Source: Planctomycetota bacterium (lineage in GTDB: Bacteria > Planctomycetota > Phycisphaerae > WQYP01). From it: a stretch of 8,764 nucleotides of DNA. A program made the position numbers and the translations under genes. Under the pieces are notes generated by a model. That model was not told the DNA's origin and ran no database searches. It was given only the letters and a program-made list of their open reading frames with translations. The stretch is taken from assembly GCA_021828925.1 (NCBI GenBank), contig JAJZCT010000113.1, forward strand, positions 1-8,764, in the 5' to 3' direction. Below are positions 1-5,940 of this stretch, one piece after another (position 1 is the first letter of the stretch; each line of letters starts with the position of its first letter).

Positions 1-1
1 C

Positions 2-121
2 CTGTGGCGGGCAGATTACTATCTGAAAAGCGGCAAGCCCACCGGTCGGGTTGATATCATGGTCTACGGCGTGCCGCTTCGCAGCGCGCCACCAGCGAAG
101 CCGACTGTGCCAAGCAAGTAG
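2..121 (+). CDS. C-terminal end of a family A exported protein (partial at left edge)
   Basis: The reading frame is open from base 2 to a TAG stop at 119-121 and encodes 39 residues; the start lies outside the window. The segment LWRADYYLKSGKPTGRVD and what follows aligns without gaps to residues 203-228 of the protein encoded at 779-1510 (LWGATYQFRGGKLTGRVT), with 14 identities in 26 positions, including a shared GK.TGRV core and a following GVP. It is therefore the tail of a paralogue of that gene. Function is unknown. The tail after GVP is rich in Pro, Ala and Lys, as in the paralogue. The homology is seen directly in the sequence; that the missing upstream part carries a signal peptide is inferred from the paralogue. 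Confidence 0.75.
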   Translation: MWRADYYLKSGKPTGRVDIMVYGVPLRSAPPAKPTVPSK

Positions 122-240
122 GGCTGGCGATATCTGTTGGCACCCGCCCATGTTTTTGTTTGCAAAGTTGTGTGCGAGAATGTTGATCGATGATATTCTG
201 GCACTGAGATGCGATCGCCCCATGATCTATACTTTCCACT

Positions 241-747
241 ATGCGAAGCATATCCATCGGCACGCCGCATCCGCAGGTGAATCCCGGTGTTGCGGTGACG
301 CCACAAAATGTGGATCTCTCGGCAAACAGTGTGCCTGCTTGGCAGCGGGTGCCAAGTGGCGACGTGTTATTAGGTACCCTTGCCGAGGTCGCCCAGACCA
401 TTCCGGTCGTGGACCAATTCGGCAAGTCATTGAGCAGTTTGTATAATGGTCAAATCGTAGATGAGCAGTCCGGCACCACGTTCGTGCCCATCAACGTAAA
501 GATCGAAAACGGTAGCTATCAGGATCATGTAGGATTTGAAGGTGACGGTGGGCAACAATCCCTCGTAGCGGCGGGCAATCCTGCGGCGGCAGCATGGCCA
601 ACGAGCACAACGCACTACCCGATCGCCAGCCCGCTGTCACAGCCAGCGAACGCGACGGTCCAAGTGGCCGGGTTTCCTTTAGATCCGAGCATAACAAGCA
701 GAACGGTCAGTTACAGCAACGGTATACTCACGGTTACATGGCCTTGA
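241..747 (+). CDS. Hypothetical beta-rich protein, possibly a detached C-terminal part of family B
   Basis: This 168-residue ORF has no signal peptide, no membrane segment and no domain I can name. It is rich in Val, Thr, Ser, Pro and Gly and has the alternating pattern of an Ig-like or other beta-sandwich protein. Notable stretches are SISIGTPHPQVNPGVAVTPQ (residues 3-22), VVDQFGKSLSSLYNG (56-70) and the C-terminal strand GILTVTWP. A stop at 223-225 closes the frame upstream and ATG 241 is the first start. No Shine-Dalgarno sequence precedes it, and a bacterial protein of this composition would normally be exported, so I suspect that the N-terminal part is missing. It sits between the tail of one family A gene and the start of the next, the position occupied by the family B ORF after the second A gene. 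The assignment to B is inference from position and composition, with no sequence overlap to prove it. Confidence 0.55.
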   Translation: MRSISIGTPHPQVNPGVAVTPQNVDLSANSVPAWQRVPSGDVLLGTLAEVAQTIPVVDQFGKSLSSLYNGQIVDEQSGTTFVPINVKIENGSYQDHVGFEGDGGQQSLVAAGNPAAAAWPTSTTHYPIASPLSQPANATVQVAGFPLDPSITSRTVSYSNGILTVTWP

Positions 748-765
748 GCGGGCGTGCGCAATTAC

Positions 766-770
766 AGGAG
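766..770 (+). promoter_or_regulatory. Ribosome binding site of the family A gene
   Basis: AGGAG lies 8 nt upstream of ATG 779. It fixes the start and shows that this gene is translated independently of the ORF ending 31 bases before it. Confidence 0.75.
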
Positions 771-778
771 TTAAGTAT

Positions 779-1510
779 ATGCGAATCTTACATGGGGTCG
801 TTTGGAGCCTGGGCTTGTCGGCAGCGATGGTCGCATTGGTGGGAATAGCGAGACCCATGAGAGCATCTGCAGGGAATGCTACGTTTCTCGGTTTCTTTGA
901 GTATCAGGCCGGCGCAAAATTCCACTGCGACTTCATCAATGAGGAAGTCGTAGGCGATGGCAATTGGGGCGTCGGTGGCTTGCGGATACCGCCGCTGCCC
1001 GCCGGAACAACCGCAAAAAGCCTGGTGCCTTTCTTGGCTAAAACCCTGCCTGACTACAAGGTGTGGAGAGACCGGGTGAACAGGTCGATAATTCATGTCG
1101 TTGATCGTCGCGTGCTGGCGTGGAAAAGCAACCCTCTCAATACCAAACTGACCATTAAACGGAGAGTGAGCATTGCGTATTTGCAGTCCCACATTTTTGC
1201 GAAGAAGTTCCCAAAGGTGCGATTCCACGATATGCCCTTCCACCGAGTGAACGCGATTCCTTATTTCCCGAATCTCCAGGCGTTTAGGACACCCATAAAG
1301 TTTGACGTACGGGATATGACATTGCGGCGCTTCCTGACGACGGGTATACCGTATAGCACCGATCCAAAAACGGGTGGGGGCGGGTTGTGGGGCGCGACAT
1401 ACCAGTTTCGCGGCGGAAAATTGACGGGACGCGTCACGATTGTGATTTCCGGGGTACCCGTTGTACCGCCGGAGGCTGTGACCAAGCCGGGTACAAAGCA
1501 CGGAGACTAA
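779..1510 (+). CDS. Family A exported protein of unknown function
   Basis: The protein has 243 residues. The N-terminus MRILHGVVWSLGLSAAMVAL and the residues after it form a Sec-type signal peptide: Arg at position 2, a hydrophobic stretch over about 7-23, and an ASA-G cleavage site near residue 31. The mature part carries IIHVVDRRVLAWKSNPLN (104-121), a FDVRDMTLRRFLTTGI segment (175-190) and a C-terminal strand pair around LWGATYQFRGGKLTGRV (203-219). The middle faintly recalls secretin/TonB N-terminal (STN) folds, but I cannot identify the family. A strong AGGAG supports the start. The last 41 residues have a paralogue at the left edge of the window, so the gene belongs to a duplicated set. 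A family B ORF starts 27 bases downstream, so the two could be co-transcribed. Export is well supported; function is not known. Confidence 0.8.
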   Translation: MRILHGVVWSLGLSAAMVALVGIARPMRASAGNATFLGFFEYQAGAKFHCDFINEEVVGDGNWGVGGLRIPPLPAGTTAKSLVPFLAKTLPDYKVWRDRVNRSIIHVVDRRVLAWKSNPLNTKLTIKRRVSIAYLQSHIFAKKFPKVRFHDMPFHRVNAIPYFPNLQAFRTPIKFDVRDMTLRRFLTTGIPYSTDPKTGGGGLWGATYQFRGGKLTGRVTIVISGVPVVPPEAVTKPGTKHGD

Positions 1511-1536
1511 AACGGTGACACCTGCAATAGTAAGCG

Positions 1537-2130
1537 ATGTTTCGGCGAGTAATTGTTTACCGGCCTACTGCCAGCGGAGATGATTTCAAGAGGTACCGGA
1601 ACGGAGGTTATTGGCAAGTATCGGCAAGTTGTGGTGTTACTGCGACGGACACCAAGACCAATCAGTACTGGACTGGCAGCGCCGGGCCGCCGAACCTGAC
1701 CAGCTACACGCTGGACATCACCTACACCAGCCCGGTGGTTTGCGACCTCTCTTCGACAGACGGCGGGGCTGGCCTGGACACGAAAGCCGGGCAGGTGTTC
1801 TACGCGTGGAACCCAGCCGATGGCGACATCCCTTTCAAGACGGACGACAGCCCTGAGGCGCACCCGCTCGACGTAATCAACCCGGGAGTGGCCTCTTCAA
1901 TCATCGTCGCGAACCATGCTACAATGTGGTTTATGTACAAGCTAGGCACGCCGGGATCGATCTGGGTACCGATCGACTCCGTGAATTGGAACTGGAGCGG
2001 CCAAGCAATCGGTCCCTCGCATTGGATTCTTACGAACTACGCTTGGTCGCAAAATCCCACCGGTGCGCCGACCGACACGTACCCGGAATGGGACGGGTAC
2101 CGGAATTTAACACCTACGCCCGCTCCATAG
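1537..2130 (+). CDS. Family B beta-rich protein, probably N-terminally truncated
   Basis: The ORF has 197 residues with no signal peptide or membrane segment and no recognised domain. Residues 24-42, GYWQVSASCGVTATDTKTN, match the frame-disrupted copy at 3523-3579 in 17 of 19 positions. Further on are TSYTLDITYTSP (55-66), an Ala-Trp-Asn-Pro-Ala-Asp-Gly motif (90-96), IDSVNWNWSGQA (146-157) and a Pro/Thr-rich end (TPTPAP). Aromatic residues and Thr/Ser alternate as in beta-sandwich surface proteins. The frame is closed by TAA at 1531-1533 immediately upstream, and ATG 1537 has no credible ribosome binding site. The first 20 residues are basic and not export-like. I read this as the middle of a larger exported protein whose N-terminus, and perhaps C-terminus, have been lost. 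It could also be a functional small protein translated by coupling to the A gene, whose stop is 27 bases upstream. Confidence 0.55.
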   Translation: MFRRVIVYRPTASGDDFKRYRNGGYWQVSASCGVTATDTKTNQYWTGSAGPPNLTSYTLDITYTSPVVCDLSSTDGGAGLDTKAGQVFYAWNPADGDIPFKTDDSPEAHPLDVINPGVASSIIVANHATMWFMYKLGTPGSIWVPIDSVNWNWSGQAIGPSHWILTNYAWSQNPTGAPTDTYPEWDGYRNLTPTPAP

Positions 2131-2170
2131 GCAGGGCCATGAAAACATTTGAGTACTTTTTGTTTCTTCT

Positions 2171-2174
2171 GGAG
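2171..2174 (+). promoter_or_regulatory. Ribosome binding site that decides the start of the family C lipoprotein
   Basis: GGAG is only 2 nt from ATG 2177 but 8 nt from the next in-frame ATG at 2183. The spacing favours 2183 as the start. Confidence 0.6.
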
Positions 2175-2182
2175 AAATGTTT

Positions 2183-3373
2183 ATGCCACATAATCACCGG
2201 ATTGGCAGGGAGGCGTGGGCGGGGGGGCTAGGAGCGCGCTGCGCCGCCCGAACGGCCGCACCTTTCACAATCGCCATCTCGGCCACGCTCCTTCTTGGGT
2301 GTCCTTCGTCTCGCGCAAATCAGCTCCAGCAACCTGATATCCAGAATCCGCCCTGGGCGACACCTCACGTCCCGCCGGGGCCGAAGAGAGTGACGCAGGC
2401 CCATGGAGCAACACTGCGCATTTCGAATCCGGGTCATGTCGTTTCGGGCCAGAATGTACAGTGTCGTGTTACGGTGATCAACCACGGAAAGCGATTCATT
2501 CTCGTACCGGGGTTGGTTTCCTCGTGGCGGAACTTTCCGGGAACTTGGTGCTGGGGTCCGGGGAACCGTTTCGCCACGCGGATGCTTCGTTTCGTACGTG
2601 GCGGGTACCGCCGGCCACTGCCGGGATCGGAGATGCGTAGCGGGGCGCTTCCAGGCCAGAGTTACCACGCTGGCCAAGCAAACTTTTCCCACATCTTCGA
2701 TCTCACCGTCCCCGGCAGATATGAAGCCCAGCTTGCCGGAATGGGCATGATCAGCAACGTGATCAAGTTCCGTGTGCTGCCGCCAAATAACAAACCCACC
2801 GGTCCGGCGATTATGCTTCGTGGCAGCCCAGCGCCAAAATTTGTGATCTCGTGGGGTCCTGCGCGGCACGGGGTCCAGTTGGCCGCCTACGCAAAATTAA
2901 ATCCGAACGGCAGCCGGGAAATTCGCGTTCATCTGTTTGTCCGCAATGTTGCCCATAACGCCCGACCCATCCGTTTGACCGGCAATCCGGAAGTTGACTT
3001 CGCGAGGTGCCGGGTGGTGGGGCCGTGTTTCGGCCACGTGCGGCTGGGGCCTTTGTACAGCCGCATCAATAATCAGCCGGCCCCGTTGACCGCTTATGGC
3101 AGATTAATGGTGAAAAGGAATTGGGGCCATCCGGAGCGGCGAGCCTATACACTTCAGCCGGGGCGGCTCTATGAATACTGGCGGCCGCTATTGCTGAATC
3201 GCCGATTCGACTTGTCGGTCTATGGGCCGTACCGATTTTCCGCTCGCTTGGCTGGCACACGCGTGAAGACTGGCACGCTTACAATTTACGTAGGCGTACA
3301 GCCGCGGGAATATAACATGCCCCTGTTCAACCGGTGGCTTACCGCCTGGAAAAAGAAACACGGCGTTGAATAA
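2183..3373 (+). CDS. Family C putative lipoprotein with two similar beta-sandwich-like halves
   Basis: From ATG 2183 the protein has 396 residues. A basic N-terminal region of about 27 residues precedes the hydrophobic stretch FTIAISATLLLGC, which ends in a lipobox (Leu-Leu-Gly-Cys, Cys40), so lipid attachment and envelope anchoring are likely. A Pro-rich linker follows (about 55-70). The rest looks like two related halves: about 74-200, with FDLTVPGRYEAQLAG near 172, and about 217-370, with FDLSVYGPYRFSARLAG near 342. Each motif is followed by a final hydrophobic strand (VIKFRV, LTIYVG). This arrangement resembles tandem Ig-like or BsuPI-like beta sandwiches, but I cannot assign a family. 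The gene lies 52 bases after the B ORF. ATG 2177 would add two residues. A run of seven Gs (2221-2227) sits in the signal region. Function is unknown. Confidence 0.7.
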   Translation: MPHNHRIGREAWAGGLGARCAARTAAPFTIAISATLLLGCPSSRANQLQQPDIQNPPWATPHVPPGPKRVTQAHGATLRISNPGHVVSGQNVQCRVTVINHGKRFILVPGLVSSWRNFPGTWCWGPGNRFATRMLRFVRGGYRRPLPGSEMRSGALPGQSYHAGQANFSHIFDLTVPGRYEAQLAGMGMISNVIKFRVLPPNNKPTGPAIMLRGSPAPKFVISWGPARHGVQLAAYAKLNPNGSREIRVHLFVRNVAHNARPIRLTGNPEVDFARCRVVGPCFGHVRLGPLYSRINNQPAPLTAYGRLMVKRNWGHPERRAYTLQPGRLYEYWRPLLLNRRFDLSVYGPYRFSARLAGTRVKTGTLTIYVGVQPREYNMPLFNRWLTAWKKKHGVE

Positions 3374-3630
3374 GGTGAAAACAACAGGGGCCGCTTTGTG
3401 CAAGCCGACACCTTTGGCCCGTGGCCTTCGGGCAGCTATACTGGTTCCATCAGCCTCCGGATGCATCGGGACAACCCCCGACAAGCTTGAGTGCGATGCT
3501 GACGTTCACCCCGCTGATAGCGGGCTATTGGCAGATTTCAGCTTCCTGCGGAGTAACCGTGACGGACACCAAAACCAACCTGCCAACGGGCGCTCAAAAC
3601 CAGCCGCTTTTGAGGCGTCCGTCTTGTAGA
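3374..3630 (+). pseudogene. Frame-disrupted family B remnant
   Basis: Two protein-like stretches lie in different frames. In the first, bases 3395-3460 read FVQADTFGPWPSGSYTGSIS and then hit TGA at 3488-3490. In the second, bases 3439-3579 carry PPTSLSAMLTFTPLIAGYWQ, which continues into the family B signature at 3523-3579 (17 of 19 residues identical to the copy at 1606-1662). A single frameshift near 3460-3475 would join them. Family similarity ends at about 3580, and the rest of the frame (to 3807) is basic and Pro-rich with no resemblance to the B copy at 1537. An alternative GTG start at 3421 gives a 128-residue ORF that begins inside the homologous region, which argues against a real gene. 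I read this as the decayed front part of a third family B copy, starting directly after the C gene stop. Confidence 0.6.
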
Positions 3631-3648
3631 GCCTGTTTGGAAACTCCG
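3631..3648. repeat. Possible insertion-sequence end remnant
   Basis: GAGCCTGTTTGGAAACTC, with an internal GTTTGGAAAC near-palindrome, resembles terminal inverted repeats of transposase elements and follows closely on the breakdown of the family B remnant. No matching inverted partner is visible elsewhere in the window and no transposase is encoded, so this is a weak call. Confidence 0.2.
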
Positions 3649-3842
3649 CCGGGAGCGCCTTGGGGCGGCAAACGGCCGTCTGCGGCGTCCTCGATCCTCA
3701 ACGTATTCCGAAATATGCTTCGGATCTGCGTCCATCCATTTGTCACCCCAATCCATCCGCACCGGGCCTTTCAGACCAGCTCATCAACCGCGCCTTCCAC
3801 TAAATAATGGGATACGAGAATCTGTTGCCCTCGCATGGCTTC

Positions 3843-3881
3843 AAAAAAAGCCGATGTCGCATTTGATGCAACACCGGCTTT
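3843..3881 (-). terminator. Intrinsic terminator of the DUF2203 gene
   Basis: On the - strand a 16-bp stem (arms 3866-3881 and 3847-3862, loop 3863-3865) runs directly into seven Ts (complement of the A-run 3843-3849). Two positions that would be A-C mismatches in a + strand transcript become G-U wobbles on the - strand, so the RNA hairpin is complete only in that direction. It lies 40 bases beyond the DUF2203 stop. Confidence 0.85.
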
Positions 3882-3920
3882 ACTCCTGATTCAATGGCTA
3901 TTGCGGCAGGGCTGTTGTTA

Positions 3921-4373
3921 TCACACAGCCTGCGGCTGAAGTTCCAGCTCCCGCACACTGCGCCGGCCCGCAAAGCCCGCACTGATGTCATGCCAGAAAT
4001 TAATGGTTGGTTCGCCAATCTGCCAGCACAAAAGAATGTCACGGCCATTAAATCGCGATGGAAAATCCAGCAATCCGCGAGTGGGATCTTTTAATTCCAC
4101 GCCTACCGCCGCCAATTCATCCAGCAGGCCGGCAAGTTGCTCGGTCATGGTGTCAAATTGCCGCTCAATGGCGTTGGCTTCCTCCGCCGACGGCTGTTCA
4201 TGGCTCGAAGCGGTTTGATGTACCAGTTTTCGGCGTTGCAATTCAATGCGCTGAATATCCATGGCAATGCGATTGACCAATACCAGCGACCGGCGGGCTT
4301 CCGCCAGCGTGAAATATCGCCGAGGGGTCGGCTCCAAGGTCTGTTTATCGTCCTGAGGTGTTGCACGGGTCAT
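3921..4373 (-). CDS. DUF2203 family protein
   Basis: The protein has 150 residues, a usual size for this small conserved family of unknown function (DUF2203). The family marks are visible in order: RYFTLAEARRSLVLVNRI (19-36), a charged helical region, probably coiled coil, over about 38-90, GVELKDPTRGLLDFPS (91-106), and the signature GRDILLCWQIGEPTINFWHD with GFAGRR just after it (110-137). It is soluble and cytoplasmic, with no signal peptide or membrane segment. The start is ATG 4373, with a poor AAAGG-like site upstream. It is instead placed one base after the stop of a 15-codon leader ORF with a strong ribosome binding site, which suggests translational coupling. It lies downstream of the MoxR gene on the same strand and ends at a strong terminator. 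Confidence 0.9.
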   Translation of the reverse strand: MTRATPQDDKQTLEPTPRRYFTLAEARRSLVLVNRIAMDIQRIELQRRKLVHQTASSHEQPSAEEANAIERQFDTMTEQLAGLLDELAAVGVELKDPTRGLLDFPSRFNGRDILLCWQIGEPTINFWHDISAGFAGRRSVRELELQPQAV

Positions 4374-4374
4374 A

Positions 4375-4422
4375 TTATTTACCGCCTTTCCGGCTTAAAG
4401 CATCCTTACGGGCGTTCGTCAT
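4375..4422 (-). CDS. 15-codon leader ORF upstream of DUF2203
   Basis: The ORF encodes MTNARKDALSRKGGK and ends with TAA, one base before the DUF2203 ATG. GGGAGAGG (4429-4436) precedes its ATG at a spacing of 6 nt, a much better site than that of DUF2203 itself. The peptide is basic and resembles nothing I know. Ribosomes ending here could reinitiate on DUF2203. The layout is seen directly; a coupling role is inference. Confidence 0.45.
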   Translation of the reverse strand: MTNARKDALSRKGGK

Positions 4423-4430
4423 TAAACGCC
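4411..4430 (-). promoter_or_regulatory. Hairpin enclosing the leader ORF start codon
   Basis: GGCGTT and AACGCC form a perfect 6-bp stem around an 8-nt loop that contains the ATG of the leader ORF (4420-4422). One arm includes the last two bases of the leader's ribosome binding site. In the mRNA this could limit initiation on the leader, and so on DUF2203. Confidence 0.4.
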
Positions 4431-4466
4431 TCTCCCTATAATAGCCCGTCAAAACCTCAAATCGGC

Positions 4467-4484
4467 AGTTTCTTTCCGGAAACT
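4467..4484. repeat. Short inverted repeat between MoxR and DUF2203
   Basis: AGTTTC-TTTCCG-GAAACT is a perfect 6-bp inverted repeat with a 6-base loop, and TTTCCGGAAA inside it is itself palindromic. It lies in the 163-base gap between the MoxR stop and the DUF2203 leader. It may be an operator or an mRNA hairpin. There is no T-run, so it is not an obvious terminator. Confidence 0.3.
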
Positions 4485-4585
4485 TCAACGAATGCTGATA
4501 ATAATTTTCAGCGGGGGATTTTTATCCACGTTCGCGGGAATGCTGCGGTGGGTTTCCGTTTTCCGTGGTCTTGGGCCGAAGGCGG

Positions 4586-5671
4586 TCAGGCCGGGGTGGT
4601 TGGTTCCGCCACCTTGTAGGCATCCGCGGAAGGCTCTTTAATGGTGGCGATGAGCTTATCCACCACCGCATCGGTGTCGATCCCTTCCGCATCGGCGTTG
4701 AAGTTGGTGATGATCCGATGGCGCAGTACCGGTTTGGCAACATGGCGAATATCATCCGTGCTTACATTCAGCCGCCCCCGCAGCAGCGCCCGGGCCTTGG
4801 CTCCGAGTACCAGATTCTGCGCCGCACGCGGCCCGGCTCCCCACGTCAGCCAGTTGTTAATGAATTCCGGTGTATCTTTTTCATGTGGCCGCGTCGCCCG
4901 CACCAGATTGACCGCATAATCCACCACATGATCGCTTACCGGCACCCGCCGGACCAGTTTTTGAATGGCCAGAATATCTTCCGCCGAAAGCACCGCGTGC
5001 GGTTCGCTGCGAATATCCATCGTGGTATTTTTCACAATGGTTCGTTCATCCTCACGCTGCGGATAGCCCACCTTCACCATAAACATAAACCGGTCCAGTT
5101 GCGCTTCCGGCAGCGGATAGGTGCCTTCCTGTTCAACCGGGTTTTGTGTGGCCAACACAAAAAACGGTTGTTGCAACGGATAGGTTTGTCCACCGGCGGT
5201 AACCTGATATTCCTGCATGGCCTGCAATAATGCCGCCTGGGTTTTCGGCGGGGTACGGTTGATTTCGTCCGCGAGCAGCATATTGGTAAACACCGGCCCC
5301 TTGATGAAATTGAATACCCGTTTGCCGGTTTGCGGGTCTTCTTGAATGATATCCGTTCCGGTAATGTCCGAGGGCATTAAATCCGGTGTGAACTGAATGC
5401 GGTTGAAATTCAGGCTCAATACCTTGGCCAGGGTGCTGATCATCAATGTTTTGGCCAGTCCCGGCACACCCACCAGCAGGCAATGGCCGCGCGACAACAG
5501 GGCCAGCAGAAGCGATTCCATCACATCCGATTGGCCTACAATCACTTTCCGGATTTCCGCCAGCATGGCTTCACGCACGAGTTTCAGGCGTTCAACCGCT
5601 GCCATTTCCGCGCCGGCCGAACCTGGAACAGCACTGCGCGGGCGAGAATCGGGGGTGGGAACTGTTGTCAT
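4586..5671 (-). CDS. MoxR-type AAA+ ATPase
   Basis: From ATG 5671 the protein has 361 residues, near the usual 310-360 for MoxR ATPases. Motifs in order are Walker A GVPGLAKT (68-75), Walker B LLADEINR (132-139), sensor 1 ATQN (174-177), the conserved QEGTYPLPEAQLDRF segment with the arginine finger near 194, and sensor 2 GPRA (280-283). The C-terminal lid is a helical domain. MoxR proteins are cytoplasmic ATP-driven chaperone-like enzymes thought to help mature or insert metal or cofactor in partner proteins, often von Willebrand A-domain or DUF58 proteins. The start at 5671 has GGGAG 7 nt upstream; a longer reading from GTG 5710 has no such site and adds 13 non-conserved residues. The first 20 residues are a Pro/Ser-rich extension. 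No DUF58 gene follows; the next gene on the strand is DUF2203. Confidence 0.93.
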   Translation of the reverse strand: MTTVPTPDSRPRSAVPGSAGAEMAAVERLKLVREAMLAEIRKVIVGQSDVMESLLLALLSRGHCLLVGVPGLAKTLMISTLAKVLSLNFNRIQFTPDLMPSDITGTDIIQEDPQTGKRVFNFIKGPVFTNMLLADEINRTPPKTQAALLQAMQEYQVTAGGQTYPLQQPFFVLATQNPVEQEGTYPLPEAQLDRFMFMVKVGYPQREDERTIVKNTTMDIRSEPHAVLSAEDILAIQKLVRRVPVSDHVVDYAVNLVRATRPHEKDTPEFINNWLTWGAGPRAAQNLVLGAKARALLRGRLNVSTDDIRHVAKPVLRHRIITNFNADAEGIDTDAVVDKLIATIKEPSADAYKVAEPTTPA

Positions 5672-5678
5672 CCGTGTA

Positions 5679-5683
5679 CTCCC
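5679..5683 (-). promoter_or_regulatory. Ribosome binding site of the MoxR gene
   Basis: GGGAG on the - strand lies 7 nt before ATG 5671. It supports the shorter protein over the GTG start at 5710. Confidence 0.6.
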
Positions 5684-5882
5684 AAAAAGTCCTTCTGAAT
5701 CGGTTGTCACGGTTGGTTATCCAACCGCTGAATGTCGGCAATTCGGCCATGAGTCCAACGCGACAGACGGGCGATTGTTGCCAACCTCCGGTATCGCCGC
5801 GGATAATCGGCCGCACCGTTCGCCCCCAGATTGTACCCGATTTATGTAAAAACAATCCCCTTTGGCCCAATACTTCATTTCA

Positions 5883-5912
5883 TTGGCCTTCCGCGGATCG
5901 TTCCGATAAACT
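5883..5912 (+). promoter_or_regulatory. Candidate promoter of the GDSL esterase gene
   Basis: TTGGCC (5883-5888) and TAAACT (5907-5912) are spaced 18 nt apart and end 28 bases before the start codon, inside the 269-base divergent gap between MoxR and the esterase. The fit to a sigma-70 consensus is only moderate. For the opposite strand I see only weak candidates near 5840-5870. Confidence 0.25.
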
Positions 5913-5940
5913 GTTTTGTGCTTTTGAACAAGGGACCAAG

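Noticed and set aside
788..1501. Long - strand ORF of 237 codons opposite the family A gene
   Set aside because: It is a shadow of a + strand gene with a good ribosome binding site and a signal peptide. Its translation is Arg/His/Pro-rich with no export or domain features.
2228..2869. Long - strand ORF opposite the lipoprotein gene
   Set aside because: It is a shadow frame in GC-rich DNA. The + strand has a lipobox and internally repeated motifs.
3538..3762. - strand ORF of 74 residues beginning MRMDWGDKWMDADPKHI
   Set aside because: Its C-terminal part is the antisense of the family B signature, so the full ORF cannot be an original gene. The N-terminal 45 residues might belong to a mobile element, but I cannot recognise one.
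4494..4512. GCTGA/TCAGC hairpin as a MoxR terminator
   Set aside because: The stem is only 5 bp with an AT-rich loop, and no T-run follows on the - strand.
4565..5230. + strand ORF of 221 residues opposite MoxR
   Set aside because: It is antisense to the conserved AAA+ motifs and is His/Arg-rich with no family resemblance.
5672..5710. Longer MoxR reading from GTG 5710
   Set aside because: It has no ribosome binding site, and the extra 13 residues are not conserved-looking. ATG 5671 has GGGAG at 7 nt.
5446..5940. Open frame extending the esterase 165 codons upstream, antisense to MoxR
   Set aside because: The signal peptide and ribosome binding site place the esterase start at 5941. The upstream translation has no family features and lies on the opposite strand of a well-supported gene.
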